Part shown: in pieces, positions 11,767 through 21,966 of the stretch | How the letters are laid out: each line of letters opens with the position of its first letter | Position numbering within the stretch: the stretch's first letter is position 1 | Assembly: GCF_014633365.1 (NCBI RefSeq) | Contig: NC_068339.1 | Location: 11,617,925 to 11,681,924, forward strand | DNA from: Diospyros lotus | Taxonomy: Eukaryota > Streptophyta > Magnoliopsida > Ericales > Ebenaceae | Direction: 5' to 3' | Length of the DNA stretch: 64,000 nucleotides | Notes under the pieces: generated by a model | What the model saw: the letters and a program-made list of their open reading frames with translations, nothing else | The model's database searches: none | What the model was told of the DNA's origin: nothing | Translations under genes and position numbers: made by a program

Positions 11767-11778
11767 TGGCGCTAGAGG
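11767..11778 (+). promoter_or_regulatory. Candidate primer-binding site
   Basis: TGGCGCTAGAGG lies three bases after the 5' LTR, where minus-strand priming occurs. TGGCGC starts are common in Athila/Tat-type elements. I could not assign the tRNA without a tRNA set. Confidence 0.6.
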
Positions 11779-11802
11779 AAGGGGCCGCTCTGATCAATAG
11801 CC

Positions 11803-14800
11803 ATGGCTAGAGGAAGGAATACTAGAAGTTCCGAGGCGGCGGTCGACCCGCCTGAAAATCACCACGACCGACCACGAGACTTACCACTAAATGGAGGACC
11901 CATTGCCCCGACAGCCGATACTCCTTTGCCGCCGCCCGCCGGAGACGCTCCCGGCATACCACCACGGATCCCTGTCCAGCCTACTGTCCAAATCACCGGG
12001 ACAGGGACGATCCGGGACTGGCAACAGCGCCAGGAAGCATTGGAGAATACGGTAATGCAACTCGCTGACGCGGTCAGAATTCTGGCCCAAGCTCAAGCAC
12101 GGGCTGTCCACGACCCACCGGCGTCGCCTCGCAGGGTCCGCCAACCGCGGGAGGAGAGACACCCACCCGCGGAAGAAGATATCGGGGATAACTACCCGTC
12201 CCCAATTCACCGCTCCCCAGTCCGAGAAAGAAGCAGGCGATCGCAAGCCCAGCAATCAGTAGGACCGGACTCAACTGTGGAAGAGCTGTATCAGAGGGTG
12301 CGACAGCTGGAGGAACGACAAGGAGTCCGCAGCCAGAATAATGGCCGTGGGGATAGGACGCCGTTCGCCAGAGAAATTGAGCTCGAACCCCTGCCCCGGA
12401 GGTTTAAGGTCCCGAGCATGTCGCAATATAATGGGGACAGCGACCCCTATGATTACCTGGATGCGTACAACGTGCAAATGGATCTACAGACAACCAGCTC
12501 GCTGGCTAAATGTCGCGCCTTCCCAGCAATCTTAGGAGACATCCCCCGAGCTTGGTTCAGGAGCCTTCCGCCTCGTAGCATCAACAGCTGGGAGGAGTGC
12601 CAACAGAGGTTCCTTAACCAATACAGGGCTCTAAGGAGACAGCTCGCGCCACCTTGCCACCTCGCCACCGTATTCCAGAAAGCAAACGAACCATTAAGGG
12701 ATTACATCGCCAGGTTCAGGCGCGAGGTGAGCAACGTCGAGGATCCCTCGGATGAAAGTATCCTAACGGCGATCTCCGCCGGCCTCCGAAAAGACGGGAA
12801 GCTCTACGAGAGCATCTACCGAACCCCGGTCAAAGACCTGGGGGAATTCTATGAACGAGCTTCCAAGGAAATCCGATGGGAAGACGCCTTCGGGACAAAG
12901 AAGCCCGTCGGGTCGAGAGAAGAAGTTGGGGGCTCCAGCCAGAATAAGAAAAGGCACAACGGAGACGCCGGAAGAGAAGCTCGGAGGGAGCGCTCGAGCA
13001 ATGAAGTGTTCAAGCGAGCTCGGAAGACAGAGGGAGATGAGAGACCTCATAGATCACAGCGCTTTGACAGCTACTGTGCCCTGTCAGACCCCCAAGAAAG
13101 GATCTTCGCCATCGAAAGGAACAAAGAGGAATTCGGGAAGCCCAACCCGTTAAGAACCCCAAACAAATTCCGAAACAAAGAAAAATTTTGCGCGTACCAC
13201 AACGAGGCGGGTCACAACACCTCGGAATGCTGGGCCCTAAGGGACGCCATCGAAGATCTGATAAGAAGAGGTCGCTTGAAAGATTACGTGGTGCGGCCGA
13301 CTAATCAACCAAGCCAGCCGCCGGTACAGCAGCAGCCTCCCACCGACGACGACCAAGCACCGGCTGTACGAACCATCTACACGATCCATGGCGGGCCCCA
13401 CCTCGCTGGTTCCTCCCACAAATCCCGCGACAAATACATACGAGAGGCCAACCATGTCTTGCTAGCGAGATCGGGCGAACAGCCGGTTCCCGCGAAGCGG
13501 CCTAGGGGTAACCCAATCCCAGAGAAGATGTTTTTCTCGGAAGAAGACGCCAGAGACGTCCATTGGCCGCACAACGACGCACTCGTTATACGAGCCCAGG
13601 TCGGCAACTCCGAAGTGCGGAGGATAATGGTGGACACGGGCAGCTCGGTAAATGTAATGTACAGAGCATGCTTCGATCAGATGGGTTTGGGACCGGAACA
13701 GTTGGGTTCGTCCCCAGAGCCACTCTATGGTTTCACGGGAGACGCAGTGATTCCCGTCGGTCGGATCAGCCTTCCCCTCACCATCGGGGATGCGAACCGC
13801 CAGGCCACTACTTTGGCAGAATTCCTCATAATTGACTGCCCCTCAGCATACAACGTCGTACTCGGAAGGCCGGCGATGAACGACCTGGATCTAGTGACCT
13901 CAACCAGGTCGCTTACGGTGAAATTCCCGACCCCTGACGGTGTAGGGTGTGTACGAGGCGAGCAGCACCTCGCAAGACGTTGCTATGAGGACGCCCTGAA
14001 AATGGGAGCAAAGGGAAAGAAAGTAAATATCATCGCAAAAGTCGGCCCGCGATCAACCGGCCGATGGGAGGACCTGGATCCACGCGAGGTCGACTGCGAA
14101 AAGCCCACCGGTCCCATGGAAGAGCTCGAAGATATCTCAGTCGGCGAGGCAGACGAGGAAAGGCACCTCAAGCTAGGCAAGAGTCTAGCCCCCGAGGTAA
14201 AATCCCAACTTACAGATTTCCTTAAAGCTAACCTTGATGTATTCGCATGGAACCACGAAGATATGGTGGGAATCGCCCCAGAAGTCATGTCACACAGGCT
14301 CAACGTAGATCCAGGCTACAGGCCAGTACGCCAGAAGAGGAGGCCAATGACTCCGGAGCGTTATACCGCTCTTAAAGAAGAAGTGGACAAACTCTTGGCG
14401 AATAATCTCATCAAGGAAGCCCACTATCCGGTCTGGGTGGCCAACCCGGTCCTAGTAAAAAAGAAAAACGGGAAGTGGAGGACCTGCATCGACTTCACCG
14501 ACCTGAACAAGGCCTGTCCTAAAGACAGCTTTCCCCTCCCCAGAATCGATCAACTCGTAGATGCAACGGCTGGTCACCGCCTCCTCAGTTTCATGGATGC
14601 CTATTCAGGCTACAACCAAATTCCCATGAACCCAACGGACCAAGAGCACACCTCGTTCATAACCGACCGGGGGCTCTATTGTTACAAGGTCATGCCCTTT
14701 GGATTGAAGAATGCTGGCGCGACCTACCAGAGGCTGGTCAATACGATGTTCGAAACACTGATCGGAAAAACCATGGAAGTATACGTTGACGACATGCTGG

Positions 14801-17334
14801 TAAAATCCGAGCAAGTGACGGACCACGTTTCCGATCTAAGAGAAACGTTTGGAGTCCTCAGGAAATATCAGATGAAGCTCAACCCGCTCAAGTGCGCCTT
14901 CGGTGTAGCCTCTGGAAAATTTCTTGGGTTTATGGTAAACAACAGAGGCATTGAAGCCAACCCAGACAAAATTAAGGCCCTGCTCGACATGAGGTCGCCT
15001 ATAAGAAAGAAGGAGGTGCAAAGCCTCAATGGTCAGGTCGCGGCTCTGAGCCGTTTCATTTCAAAGGCAACTGACAAGTGTGCCCCTTTCTTCGAGCTTC
15101 TAAAAAAGGAGAAAGACTTCAGATGGACAGAAGAATGCGAGTTCGCATTCCAACAACTAAAGGAGTACATGGGACGGGCCCCGCTGCTCGCCAAACCTAA
15201 GGAGGGAGAGAGGTTGACCTTGTACTTAGGAGTATCCCAACAGGCTCTCAGCGCGGCCCTCGTTCGGGGGGAAGAAGGGGTGCAGCACCCCATTTATTAC
15301 GTCTCCAAAAGCCTAATCGATGCAGAAACAAGGTACGCACCAATCGAAAAATTAGCTTACTGTCTAATAGTGGCGTCGAGGAAGCTGCGACCCTATTTTC
15401 AAGCTCATGAGATCGAAGTCCTGACCAAATACCCATTGAAACAAATCCTCCAAAAACCGGATACCTCAGGTCGTTTACTAAAATGGTCTATTGAGCTCGC
15501 TCAGTTCGACATAAAGTACAAACCAAGGACGACGATAAAGGGTCAAGCGTTGGCAGACTTCATTGCCGAGTTTACTGGGCCAATTGACGAAGAGCCGGAA
15601 AACCTGAAAGGACCATCCTGGGAACTATACGTCGATGGATCATCGAACGAACAAGGAGCGGGAGCCGGGGTTATGCTAATAAGCCCCGAAGGTCACAAAA
15701 TCCTCTGCGCCTTGAGGTTCGGTTTTTTAGCCACCAATAATGAATCCGAGTATGAAGCCTTACTAGCAGGACTCCGCCTGGCAAAGGAAATACGAGCTGA
15801 ATTCTTGGAGATCTTCAGCGACTCTCAACTAGTTGTCAACCAGGTGCGGGGAGAATACCAGGCCAGAGACACGAAGATGGCAGCATACTTACAGAAGGCA
15901 CGCGAACTTTTAGCCACTTTCGAAAAATATGAAATGCATCAAATCCCCCGTTCCCAGAACTCTCATGCGGACGCTCTGGCTCGCCTAGCAACTGCCCGGG
16001 ACGCAGAATTCTTGGGGGACATACCTGTCGATTTTTTGGCCACCCCGAGCACAGAACAACGAGATGAAACGCTACTGATCACGGTGCCCCAAAACTCATG
16101 GATGACCCCCATCTTGGAATATCTGCAAGACGGGAAACTACCGGAAGACAAGCTGGAAGCACGTCGCCTGCGAGCTCAAGCCGCCCGATATTGCATCTAC
16201 GATGAAAGACTGTACAAGAGGGGATTCTCAGCCCCACTCCTGAGGTGCATTGACGGCACCGATTGCCAGTCTGTGCTAGAAGAAATTCATGCAGGCCACT
16301 GCGGTAATCATGCAGGGGCACTCTCTCTGGCACAAAAGGCCCTCCGACAAGGGTTTTATTGGCCCACCGTGAAGCAAGATGCCATAGAGACGGTCAAGAA
16401 ATGCGAGAAGTGCCAAAGGTTCGCCAAGGTTCCGCGAGCCCCGCCGGCTTACCTGCAGCAGATGAGCAGCCCTTGGCCCTTTGCCATTTGGGGCATGGAT
16501 CTAATCGGGCCGCTGCCCACGGCTCGCGGAGGATGCAAACATGCCATAGTGGCAGTTGACTACTTCACCAAATGGGCAGAGGCCAAAGAGCTCGCACAGA
16601 TCACCAGTGCGAAGACACAAGCTTTTACATGGGATAACATAATCTGCAGATTTGGAGTGCCACAGCAAATAGTAACGGACAACGGAACCCAATTCACCAG
16701 CGAGCAATTCATCCAATTCTGCGAGTCAATGGGGATTCAAAAGAGTTTCACCGCCGTTGATCACCCCCAGGCCAATGGGCAGGTCGAAGCAGTCAACAAA
16801 ATAATCAAGCAGACCCTGAAGACAAAGCTTGAGGCTAGAAAGGGGGCCTGGGTGGATGAACTGCAAACAGTGCTATGGACCTATCGAACAACAGCCCGAA
16901 GCAGCACTGGAGAAACCCCATTCTCAATGGCGTATGGGTCGGAGGCTATGATCCCCGCTGAGAATAAAGTGGCCAGCCACCGAAGGGCCACCTTCAGCTC
17001 AGATCGCAATAACGAGCTACTGGCGGCCAATCTGGACCTGCTCGAGGAATCAAGAGATGTAGCTCGCGTGAGGATCGCAATTTATCAACAAAGAGTGGCA
17101 CGATACTATAACAGGAAGGTCCGAATCCGACGTTACAACGTCGGAGATCCGGTACTACGCCTAGTACTACCAGGAGCACGGGCGGCAAGCGATGGCACCT
17201 TAGGGCCTAACTGGGAAGGTCCATTTATCATCAAAGAAAATTTGAATAACGGAGCATACCATCTGGCAAACATGGACGGTCTCCCTCTCCCACGAGCTTG
17301 GAACGCAGAACATCTTCGTCCTTACTTCAGATAA
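11803..17334 (+). CDS. Gag-Pol polyprotein, Tat-type Ty3/gypsy
   Basis: One uninterrupted 1843-aa frame starting 40 bp after the 5' LTR. Gag (retrotrans_gag) is at about 210-360 (LDAYNVQMD, WEECQQRFLNQY, YIARFRREV). A CxYHxxxGHxTxxC knuckle variant is near 463-477. The aspartic protease has D611-T-G613. Reverse transcriptase has YVDD at 994-997, then a Ty3-type RNase H (LYLGVSQQALSAAL). A second RNase H of the plant aRNH type is near 1272-1405 (LYVDGSS with D1278, SEYEALLAGL, DSQLVVNQV, ADALARLA). Integrase has an HHCC zinc domain near 1494-1530 and catalytic D1566, D1626 and E1662, the last two with canonical DX35E spacing. The C-terminal tail ends in WEGPFII and HLRPYFR without a chromodomain. 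All key catalytic residues are present, so the protein looks functional. It copies the element RNA and inserts the cDNA. Confidence 0.95.
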   Translation: MARGRNTRSSEAAVDPPENHHDRPRDLPLNGGPIAPTADTPLPPPAGDAPGIPPRIPVQPTVQITGTGTIRDWQQRQEALENTVMQLADAVRILAQAQARAVHDPPASPRRVRQPREERHPPAEEDIGDNYPSPIHRSPVRERSRRSQAQQSVGPDSTVEELYQRVRQLEERQGVRSQNNGRGDRTPFAREIELEPLPRRFKVPSMSQYNGDSDPYDYLDAYNVQMDLQTTSSLAKCRAFPAILGDIPRAWFRSLPPRSINSWEECQQRFLNQYRALRRQLAPPCHLATVFQKANEPLRDYIARFRREVSNVEDPSDESILTAISAGLRKDGKLYESIYRTPVKDLGEFYERASKEIRWEDAFGTKKPVGSREEVGGSSQNKKRHNGDAGREARRERSSNEVFKRARKTEGDERPHRSQRFDSYCALSDPQERIFAIERNKEEFGKPNPLRTPNKFRNKEKFCAYHNEAGHNTSECWALRDAIEDLIRRGRLKDYVVRPTNQPSQPPVQQQPPTDDDQAPAVRTIYTIHGGPHLAGSSHKSRDKYIREANHVLLARSGEQPVPAKRPRGNPIPEKMFFSEEDARDVHWPHNDALVIRAQVGNSEVRRIMVDTGSSVNVMYRACFDQMGLGPEQLGSSPEPLYGFTGDAVIPVGRISLPLTIGDANRQATTLAEFLIIDCPSAYNVVLGRPAMNDLDLVTSTRSLTVKFPTPDGVGCVRGEQHLARRCYEDALKMGAKGKKVNIIAKVGPRSTGRWEDLDPREVDCEKPTGPMEELEDISVGEADEERHLKLGKSLAPEVKSQLTDFLKANLDVFAWNHEDMVGIAPEVMSHRLNVDPGYRPVRQKRRPMTPERYTALKEEVDKLLANNLIKEAHYPVWVANPVLVKKKNGKWRTCIDFTDLNKACPKDSFPLPRIDQLVDATAGHRLLSFMDAYSGYNQIPMNPTDQEHTSFITDRGLYCYKVMPFGLKNAGATYQRLVNTMFETLIGKTMEVYVDDMLVKSEQVTDHVSDLRETFGVLRKYQMKLNPLKCAFGVASGKFLGFMVNNRGIEANPDKIKALLDMRSPIRKKEVQSLNGQVAALSRFISKATDKCAPFFELLKKEKDFRWTEECEFAFQQLKEYMGRAPLLAKPKEGERLTLYLGVSQQALSAALVRGEEGVQHPIYYVSKSLIDAETRYAPIEKLAYCLIVASRKLRPYFQAHEIEVLTKYPLKQILQKPDTSGRLLKWSIELAQFDIKYKPRTTIKGQALADFIAEFTGPIDEEPENLKGPSWELYVDGSSNEQGAGAGVMLISPEGHKILCALRFGFLATNNESEYEALLAGLRLAKEIRAEFLEIFSDSQLVVNQVRGEYQARDTKMAAYLQKARELLATFEKYEMHQIPRSQNSHADALARLATARDAEFLGDIPVDFLATPSTEQRDETLLITVPQNSWMTPILEYLQDGKLPEDKLEARRLRAQAARYCIYDERLYKRGFSAPLLRCIDGTDCQSVLEEIHAGHCGNHAGALSLAQKALRQGFYWPTVKQDAIETVKKCEKCQRFAKVPRAPPAYLQQMSSPWPFAIWGMDLIGPLPTARGGCKHAIVAVDYFTKWAEAKELAQITSAKTQAFTWDNIICRFGVPQQIVTDNGTQFTSEQFIQFCESMGIQKSFTAVDHPQANGQVEAVNKIIKQTLKTKLEARKGAWVDELQTVLWTYRTTARSSTGETPFSMAYGSEAMIPAENKVASHRRATFSSDRNNELLAANLDLLEESRDVARVRIAIYQQRVARYYNRKVRIRRYNVGDPVLRLVLPGARAASDGTLGPNWEGPFIIKENLNNGAYHLANMDGLPLPRAWNAEHLRPYFR

Positions 17335-18540
17335 ATGTAATCGTTCTTGCCTATGCTCCGTCTTTTTCATTACGAATGACTTTCATGATTCTGGTCAGAA
17401 TTTATGAACTTTCATTACACTTTACTCTTATTGGTATTCGATTGAATGCCCCCGTAACGAGGGGTCGAGAAGCCATGGTTTGCGAGCTGATGCCTAAATA
17501 ACCTAGCCACAGCGCTACGGTCAACGGCTTAACCGAGCATTTACCTCGGTCCCTCCATCAGGTCGTGGTTTGCGAGCTGAGAACCAGTCATCTTGACTTT
17601 ATGTCATGGTTCGGAACCTACTGAGCAACCACTTCCACAAGTAACCCCGAGCTTGGGTTCGCTAGCCGAGGTCCTTTTATCTTGGCTTAAAGCCATGGTC
17701 TGCGACCTACCTGGGTGTTCCCTCTCAGTTCAAATAAAACTTGTAGAAGCCACTGGGTGTTAGCTGAGGACGTAACGCGACCTACCTGGACACATATCCC
17801 GGCCGTACAAGTCAAACGAAATAACAAGCCATGGTGTGTTAGCTGGGGTCACTCTATGACCCGCCTGAACATATAACTTGGTGCTACAGGCTGCGCTTTC
17901 ACTAGCTGGGGTCCTCCTATCTTGGCTTAAAGCCATGGTCTGCGACCTACCTGAGTGTTCGCTCCCAATTTATTGAAAACTTATTAAAGCCTCAACATGC
18001 CGGCCGAGGCCATGGCATAAGCTCATACCCTAGCAAACTTTGCGTATTGGACCCTATCAGCTGAGGTCCGTCTTAACTTGGCTAAAAATAAAGCATTCGC
18101 GACCTATCAGGCACACGCCCTATAACGAGCTTCTCAGCCACCGCATGTTAGACAGGATCACAAGGCCGTCCGACTTTACATATATCTCGGGAAGGCTCTC
18201 GTTATTTCGTCAAAACATGCCGAACGGGGTTTCCTGGAAATTGCCTAGGTATGAGTGTTCGCGCTGATTATTACAACTATCATCAACGAGCTGGTTAAAG
18301 AGCGTTAGTTTACGAGCTGATAAAACTCCGGATCTACCTGGACCTATTTTCGAACAGTTTATTATCAAGTTACATACTCAAAAGTTCCTTATCAGTGGAC
18401 CTTTCAAAAATACGGGGGCTTTGTTGAAGAAATTTCAAGTTATACCGTGAAAAAGTTACTTTCAAGTCGTGATTCAAGAATCGTCATCAGAGATAACTTG
18501 AATTCGCGAAGAAATCTGAGGCAACGTGCACAAAATGCCA
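17335..18540 (+). repeat. 3' spacer with diverged 240-bp tandem repeats
   Basis: Non-coding. A ~60-bp block (CTTGGCTTAAAGCCATGGTC followed by TGCGACCTACCTG) occurs at 17,681 and again exactly 240 bp later at 17,921. Shorter echoes (GCGACCTACCTGGA, GGTTTGCGAGCTGA) are scattered from about 17,475 to 18,350. Minisatellite-like spacers between pol and the 3' LTR are typical of Tat elements. Their function is unknown. Confidence 0.7.
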
Positions 18541-18570
18541 ATTTTTTATTATGAGATGAAGGTCACATTA

Positions 18571-18610
18571 CAAAAAAAAAAAATAAAAAAAAAATAAAAA
18601 AAAAAAAAAA
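18571..18610 (+). repeat. A-rich tract
   Basis: About 40 bases of almost pure A on the plus strand, just beyond the stop codon of the antisense gene. On that gene's own strand it is a T run, so it is not a poly(A) tail of the antisense transcript. Confidence 0.7.
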
Positions 18611-18624
18611 TACATGTGGGAATC

Positions 18625-21173
18625 CTAGCTAAGAGGGGCGTTTGGTTCTGCAGAATCAACCTCGACAGGGCGAGCTTCAGTAGGTATGGTCGGCTGGAGA
18701 TCGACCTCGACAATCCCGGCTGGGAAAACCTCGGCAACCTCCACAGGAGGCTCCTTGGCAGTCTCACCAGGCTGAGCCGCGGCGACCCCGGATAGCTCGG
18801 CCCCGACCTGAGGAGCTTGCGCTGCGACCAAAAACGAGTCAAGGGTATTGGCATCATCAGCATCTTCCGCGGCCTCGGCAGCATACCGAGCCACCTCCTC
18901 GACAGCCTGCGCACCGAAAAAGGAAAAATCCATCTCAGGATGGTTCACCCAAAGGGTGTACAGAAATGCCGAGCAGGTGTCGGATCTGGTCTCCCTACGA
19001 GCCGCGTCCATCCGCTCTCCGACCTCCGCCCTTATATCGTCAATGGTCCTCTTGGCAAGCTCCTCGCATCGGACGGCACGATCATCCGCCCGTGTCCGCT
19101 CCTCCTTCGCCTCCCTAAGCTCGGCCTCGGTTGATCTGAGTCGCTCCTCAGCCCTCCGCAACTCCGCCTTCGCTCCATTTAGCTCGCCGGTGAGCCCGGA
19201 GTTGGCTTGCTCCCACATGTTCTTCGATCTGCGAAGCTCCTCGTCGAGATCTTTATTCTTCTGGATCTCCATCCTCAGACGCGTCAAGCAACCCTCCACC
19301 TCCTTTTGAGTGGCAAGAAGCTCGACCTGGAGATCTTTCTTCTCGTCCGAGAGCTTCGTTATTTCGGCCTTTTGGGCGTTCTTCTCGTCCTCAAGCTTCG
19401 CGATTTCGGCCTGACGGGACATGCTCACCGACTGAAGCTGCTCCTCAAAATCTTTGTACTGAGCTCGGAGCTTCACGGCAGCAAGAGAAGTCTGCAAAAG
19501 AAGAAATGTTAGCTCATTAAAAAAAACCAAAGGGGTAGGTTAAGAAACCAAGGTACGAAGAATTCCTACTTACCACCAGGCTGTGACGGGCGACAAAATC
19601 ACAAAGGGGGATTCCCTTTAACTTCGGGTCGTCAAGGGGCTTAGAGTTCGGACCCAGGAAATCGGGCACGGAATCCAGGAGGGGACCAACAAAGACCCCT
19701 CCTGGCAGGGCCTCCACGGCCAGCTCCTTCTCACGGACCCTGACCCGTTTGGCCCTGATATCCTCCCCCTGTTGCAGCTGGTCCGATCTCCGTTTCGAGC
19801 TGGCAGCAGGAGCGTCTCGAACCTCCACCGCAACCTCCTTCCCACGGGCTCCGCTCGAACCATGGTCTCGGGAGGCAGGTGGCCGATGCCCCAACTGCAG
19901 ATGAGCTTGCTTTGATTGTTGGGGCTGACGGGACAGTGTTCTTTGCCGCTGCTCCTGCTGCCCCCCCCCGCGACTGCTGGGTTTGCTGCTGCTGGGGGCG
20001 TGACTGCGGCTGCGGCTGCTCCGACCTGCCATCCCGCGAGCTATAGCTCGGGGTTATGGAAGACGTAGTGCTCGACCTCGCCCTATGACGCTTCGGTTGG
20101 AGGAGCTCGAGATCAACCATATTATCGTCTTGGTCGGCTTCCCCTCTTGAACTGTTCGTCTCAGCGAGCTGTAAGCCGGAAGAGAGAACCTCCGCACCCA
20201 AGTCCCTGAAATGATCTCCCTCGACAGTCTCGGTGCCAAGAGGAGGGGCGAGCTCGTATTCGCGAAGTAGCTCATCCGAAAGTTCAAGAATCTCCGAGCT
20301 CGACTCCACAGCCACAAGTTTGCCAAGGATATCAGTCTCCTCGGCCGATAAAATCGGTTTCTTCCCCCCAAAATCTGCATCAAAACATGAGCAAGTTAAA
20401 ACAAACACTCTCGGAACAAAGGAAAGATTCGTGAGAGCTCATCTTCTCTTACCAGGGGTCAGTGCGAAGCTACAATTCCTAAGTAGAGAAAGGGAAGGGC
20501 AAGACACGAAGAACCAACTGGACTTGTAATCGCCCACGTTGGACTTCCCCTTTGCTTTACCCTGAGGAAGGGCGGCCTTGTACGGAGAAGGACGGGCCGC
20601 CAGGTAATACAGCCCGTCCTTGGCATTTTTGAAAGAAAATAAAAATCTTATCAGTTTTGGGGAAGGGAGAGGAAGTTTGTTTATAAGGAATAAAACGGCC
20701 AAAGAAGTAAGTTGGGCATACGAATTCGGTGTTAGTTGGAAGGGGGCGAGCTTGACGTCGTTCAAGAGGGCGATAAGGTACGGGGCTATTGGGAACCTAA
20801 AGCCAGACTCGAGGTGTTGGGGGCTAATAGCTATGAAATTGGCTGGCGGGTAAGCTGCATGGGAGCTCGATGCAGGGATGTATACTCGGCAGGTCCTGGG
20901 GAGACGAAACTCCTGAGCACAAGTCATCACCTCGTGAAGCTTGGCCTTGGACGAGAATCTCTTGAAGACCGCAAGATCAGCAGCGATCTGATCTTGAACC
21001 TTCAGCTCGGTTTCCCGAGAGGTCGGGACGGCGACCTCCCTGCACCCCGAGCTCGCACCCCCAAGATTTTGGCCCTCCATAATGAGACAATCTTCGGAGC
21101 TCGAAGTGTCGTTTTCTCCTACGATATAATTGCAGCGCTTTTGACCTGAATTTCCACGGTGTTGGTCGGACAT
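18625..21173 (-). CDS. Antisense additional ORF (aORF), spliced, frame broken once
   Basis: Three coding exons on the minus strand: 21,173-20,453, 20,374-19,574 and 19,491-18,625. Intron 1 (20,452-20,375) starts GTAAGAG and ends GCAG; intron 2 (19,573-19,492) starts GTAAGT and ends GCAG. Exon phases match at both joins (phase 1, then phase 0). Exon 1 encodes a domain resembling the plant 'putative gypsy type transposon' family (FRLPRTCRVYIPASS, PLPSPKLIRFLFSF). Exon 2 is acidic, then Gln/Ser/Arg-rich, with a KRVRVREKE basic patch. Exon 3 is a long coiled coil (LRAQYKDFEEQLQ onward) ending in an Ala/Pro/Glu-rich tail. A run of nine G (plus-strand C run 19,961-19,969) in exon 2 shifts the frame by one, so this copy would be truncated. 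Antisense ORFs at this place are known in Tat elements such as Grande; their role is unknown. Confidence 0.8.
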
Positions 21174-21668
21174 CTACAAAGGAAAAGAGAGAACAGTCAG
21201 GTCGCAAGTCGCGAACCAGACCTCAAGAAACTAGAAGAAAAACCCTAAAACGTCCCCTAGGTCTTCCAGGCCGAGCGCTTCGCAAAAGGGGTACCGCCTA
21301 GGGCGGAGGGGCTGCAGCCGCAAGCCCGGTGTTCCATGAAAAGCCAATCCTAAGGTCATTGGACCCAAAGGCCCAGCAAACGACAAACCGAATCGTGCCG
21401 TTTCTCCAAAAATGAGAACGACATCGATCGACGAAGCCAGAGAAACCACCGACGGCTAACTAACGGTGGACGGCCTCACTAGAAGAAGAAGAAAGTCACG
21501 ACAAACTTACCTAAAAGCTGCGCTTGACGACTGAATGGGGACTCGTACCAAGCACCGGACGAGAACGGCAGAGGTCTGAAAGCACGGCGATAACGGAGGC
21601 CTCGAGAGAGAAAAAACAAGAAAGCAGGGAGGCAAAGGTTTGAGGGAGTTTCAAAATAGCGTGAAAGA
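21174..21668 (-). promoter_or_regulatory. 5' UTR exon and 5' UTR intron of the antisense gene
   Basis: Immediately upstream of the ATG the minus strand reads CTCTCTTTTCCTTTGTAG|ATG, a strong 3' splice site. A consensus donor TTTTAG|GTAAGT ends an upstream exon at 21,511. The intron would be 21,510-21,174 (337 bp). The leader exon would run from about 21,668 to 21,511, starting about 30 bp from the TATA box. Inferred from splice signals only. Confidence 0.6.
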
Positions 21669-21691
21669 AGAAGCGGGTGGACACTCCCCAC

Positions 21692-21699
21692 TATTTATA
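21692..21699 (-). promoter_or_regulatory. TATA box of the antisense gene
   Basis: The minus strand reads TATAAATA, a perfect TATA consensus, at a fitting distance from the leader exon above. It suggests the antisense gene has its own promoter, separate from the LTR. Confidence 0.6.
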
Positions 21700-21949
21700 C
21701 TGACGGCCTGATCCATCCCAACCGTCGGATCGAATAACGACTTATCACATGCTCGGCATCCAGCGGCCGCACGACAGCTTGTGGGTCCCACGAGTTTAAT
21801 CATGCGCAGAAATGGGGAGGGGGCGCGCATTAAATGCGCTGCCGACAAAGCGTGCTGCGTGGAACGACGAGACTTAAGGTGATTGGACAGAAGTTGGAGG
21901 GATGGAAGAACAGCTGGCACGCGTCAGTTCCCAGCACGAAGATCGTACC

Positions 21950-21966
21950 ACGAACTGGGGGGCTTA
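21950..21966 (+). promoter_or_regulatory. Polypurine tract
   Basis: A six-G run (21,957-21,962) lies just before the 3' LTR, the expected site of plus-strand priming. Confidence 0.65.

Noticed and set aside
18571..18610. A-run as a captured poly(A) tail of the antisense gene
   Set aside because: It is A on the plus strand, so T on the gene's own strand; the orientation is wrong for its transcript.
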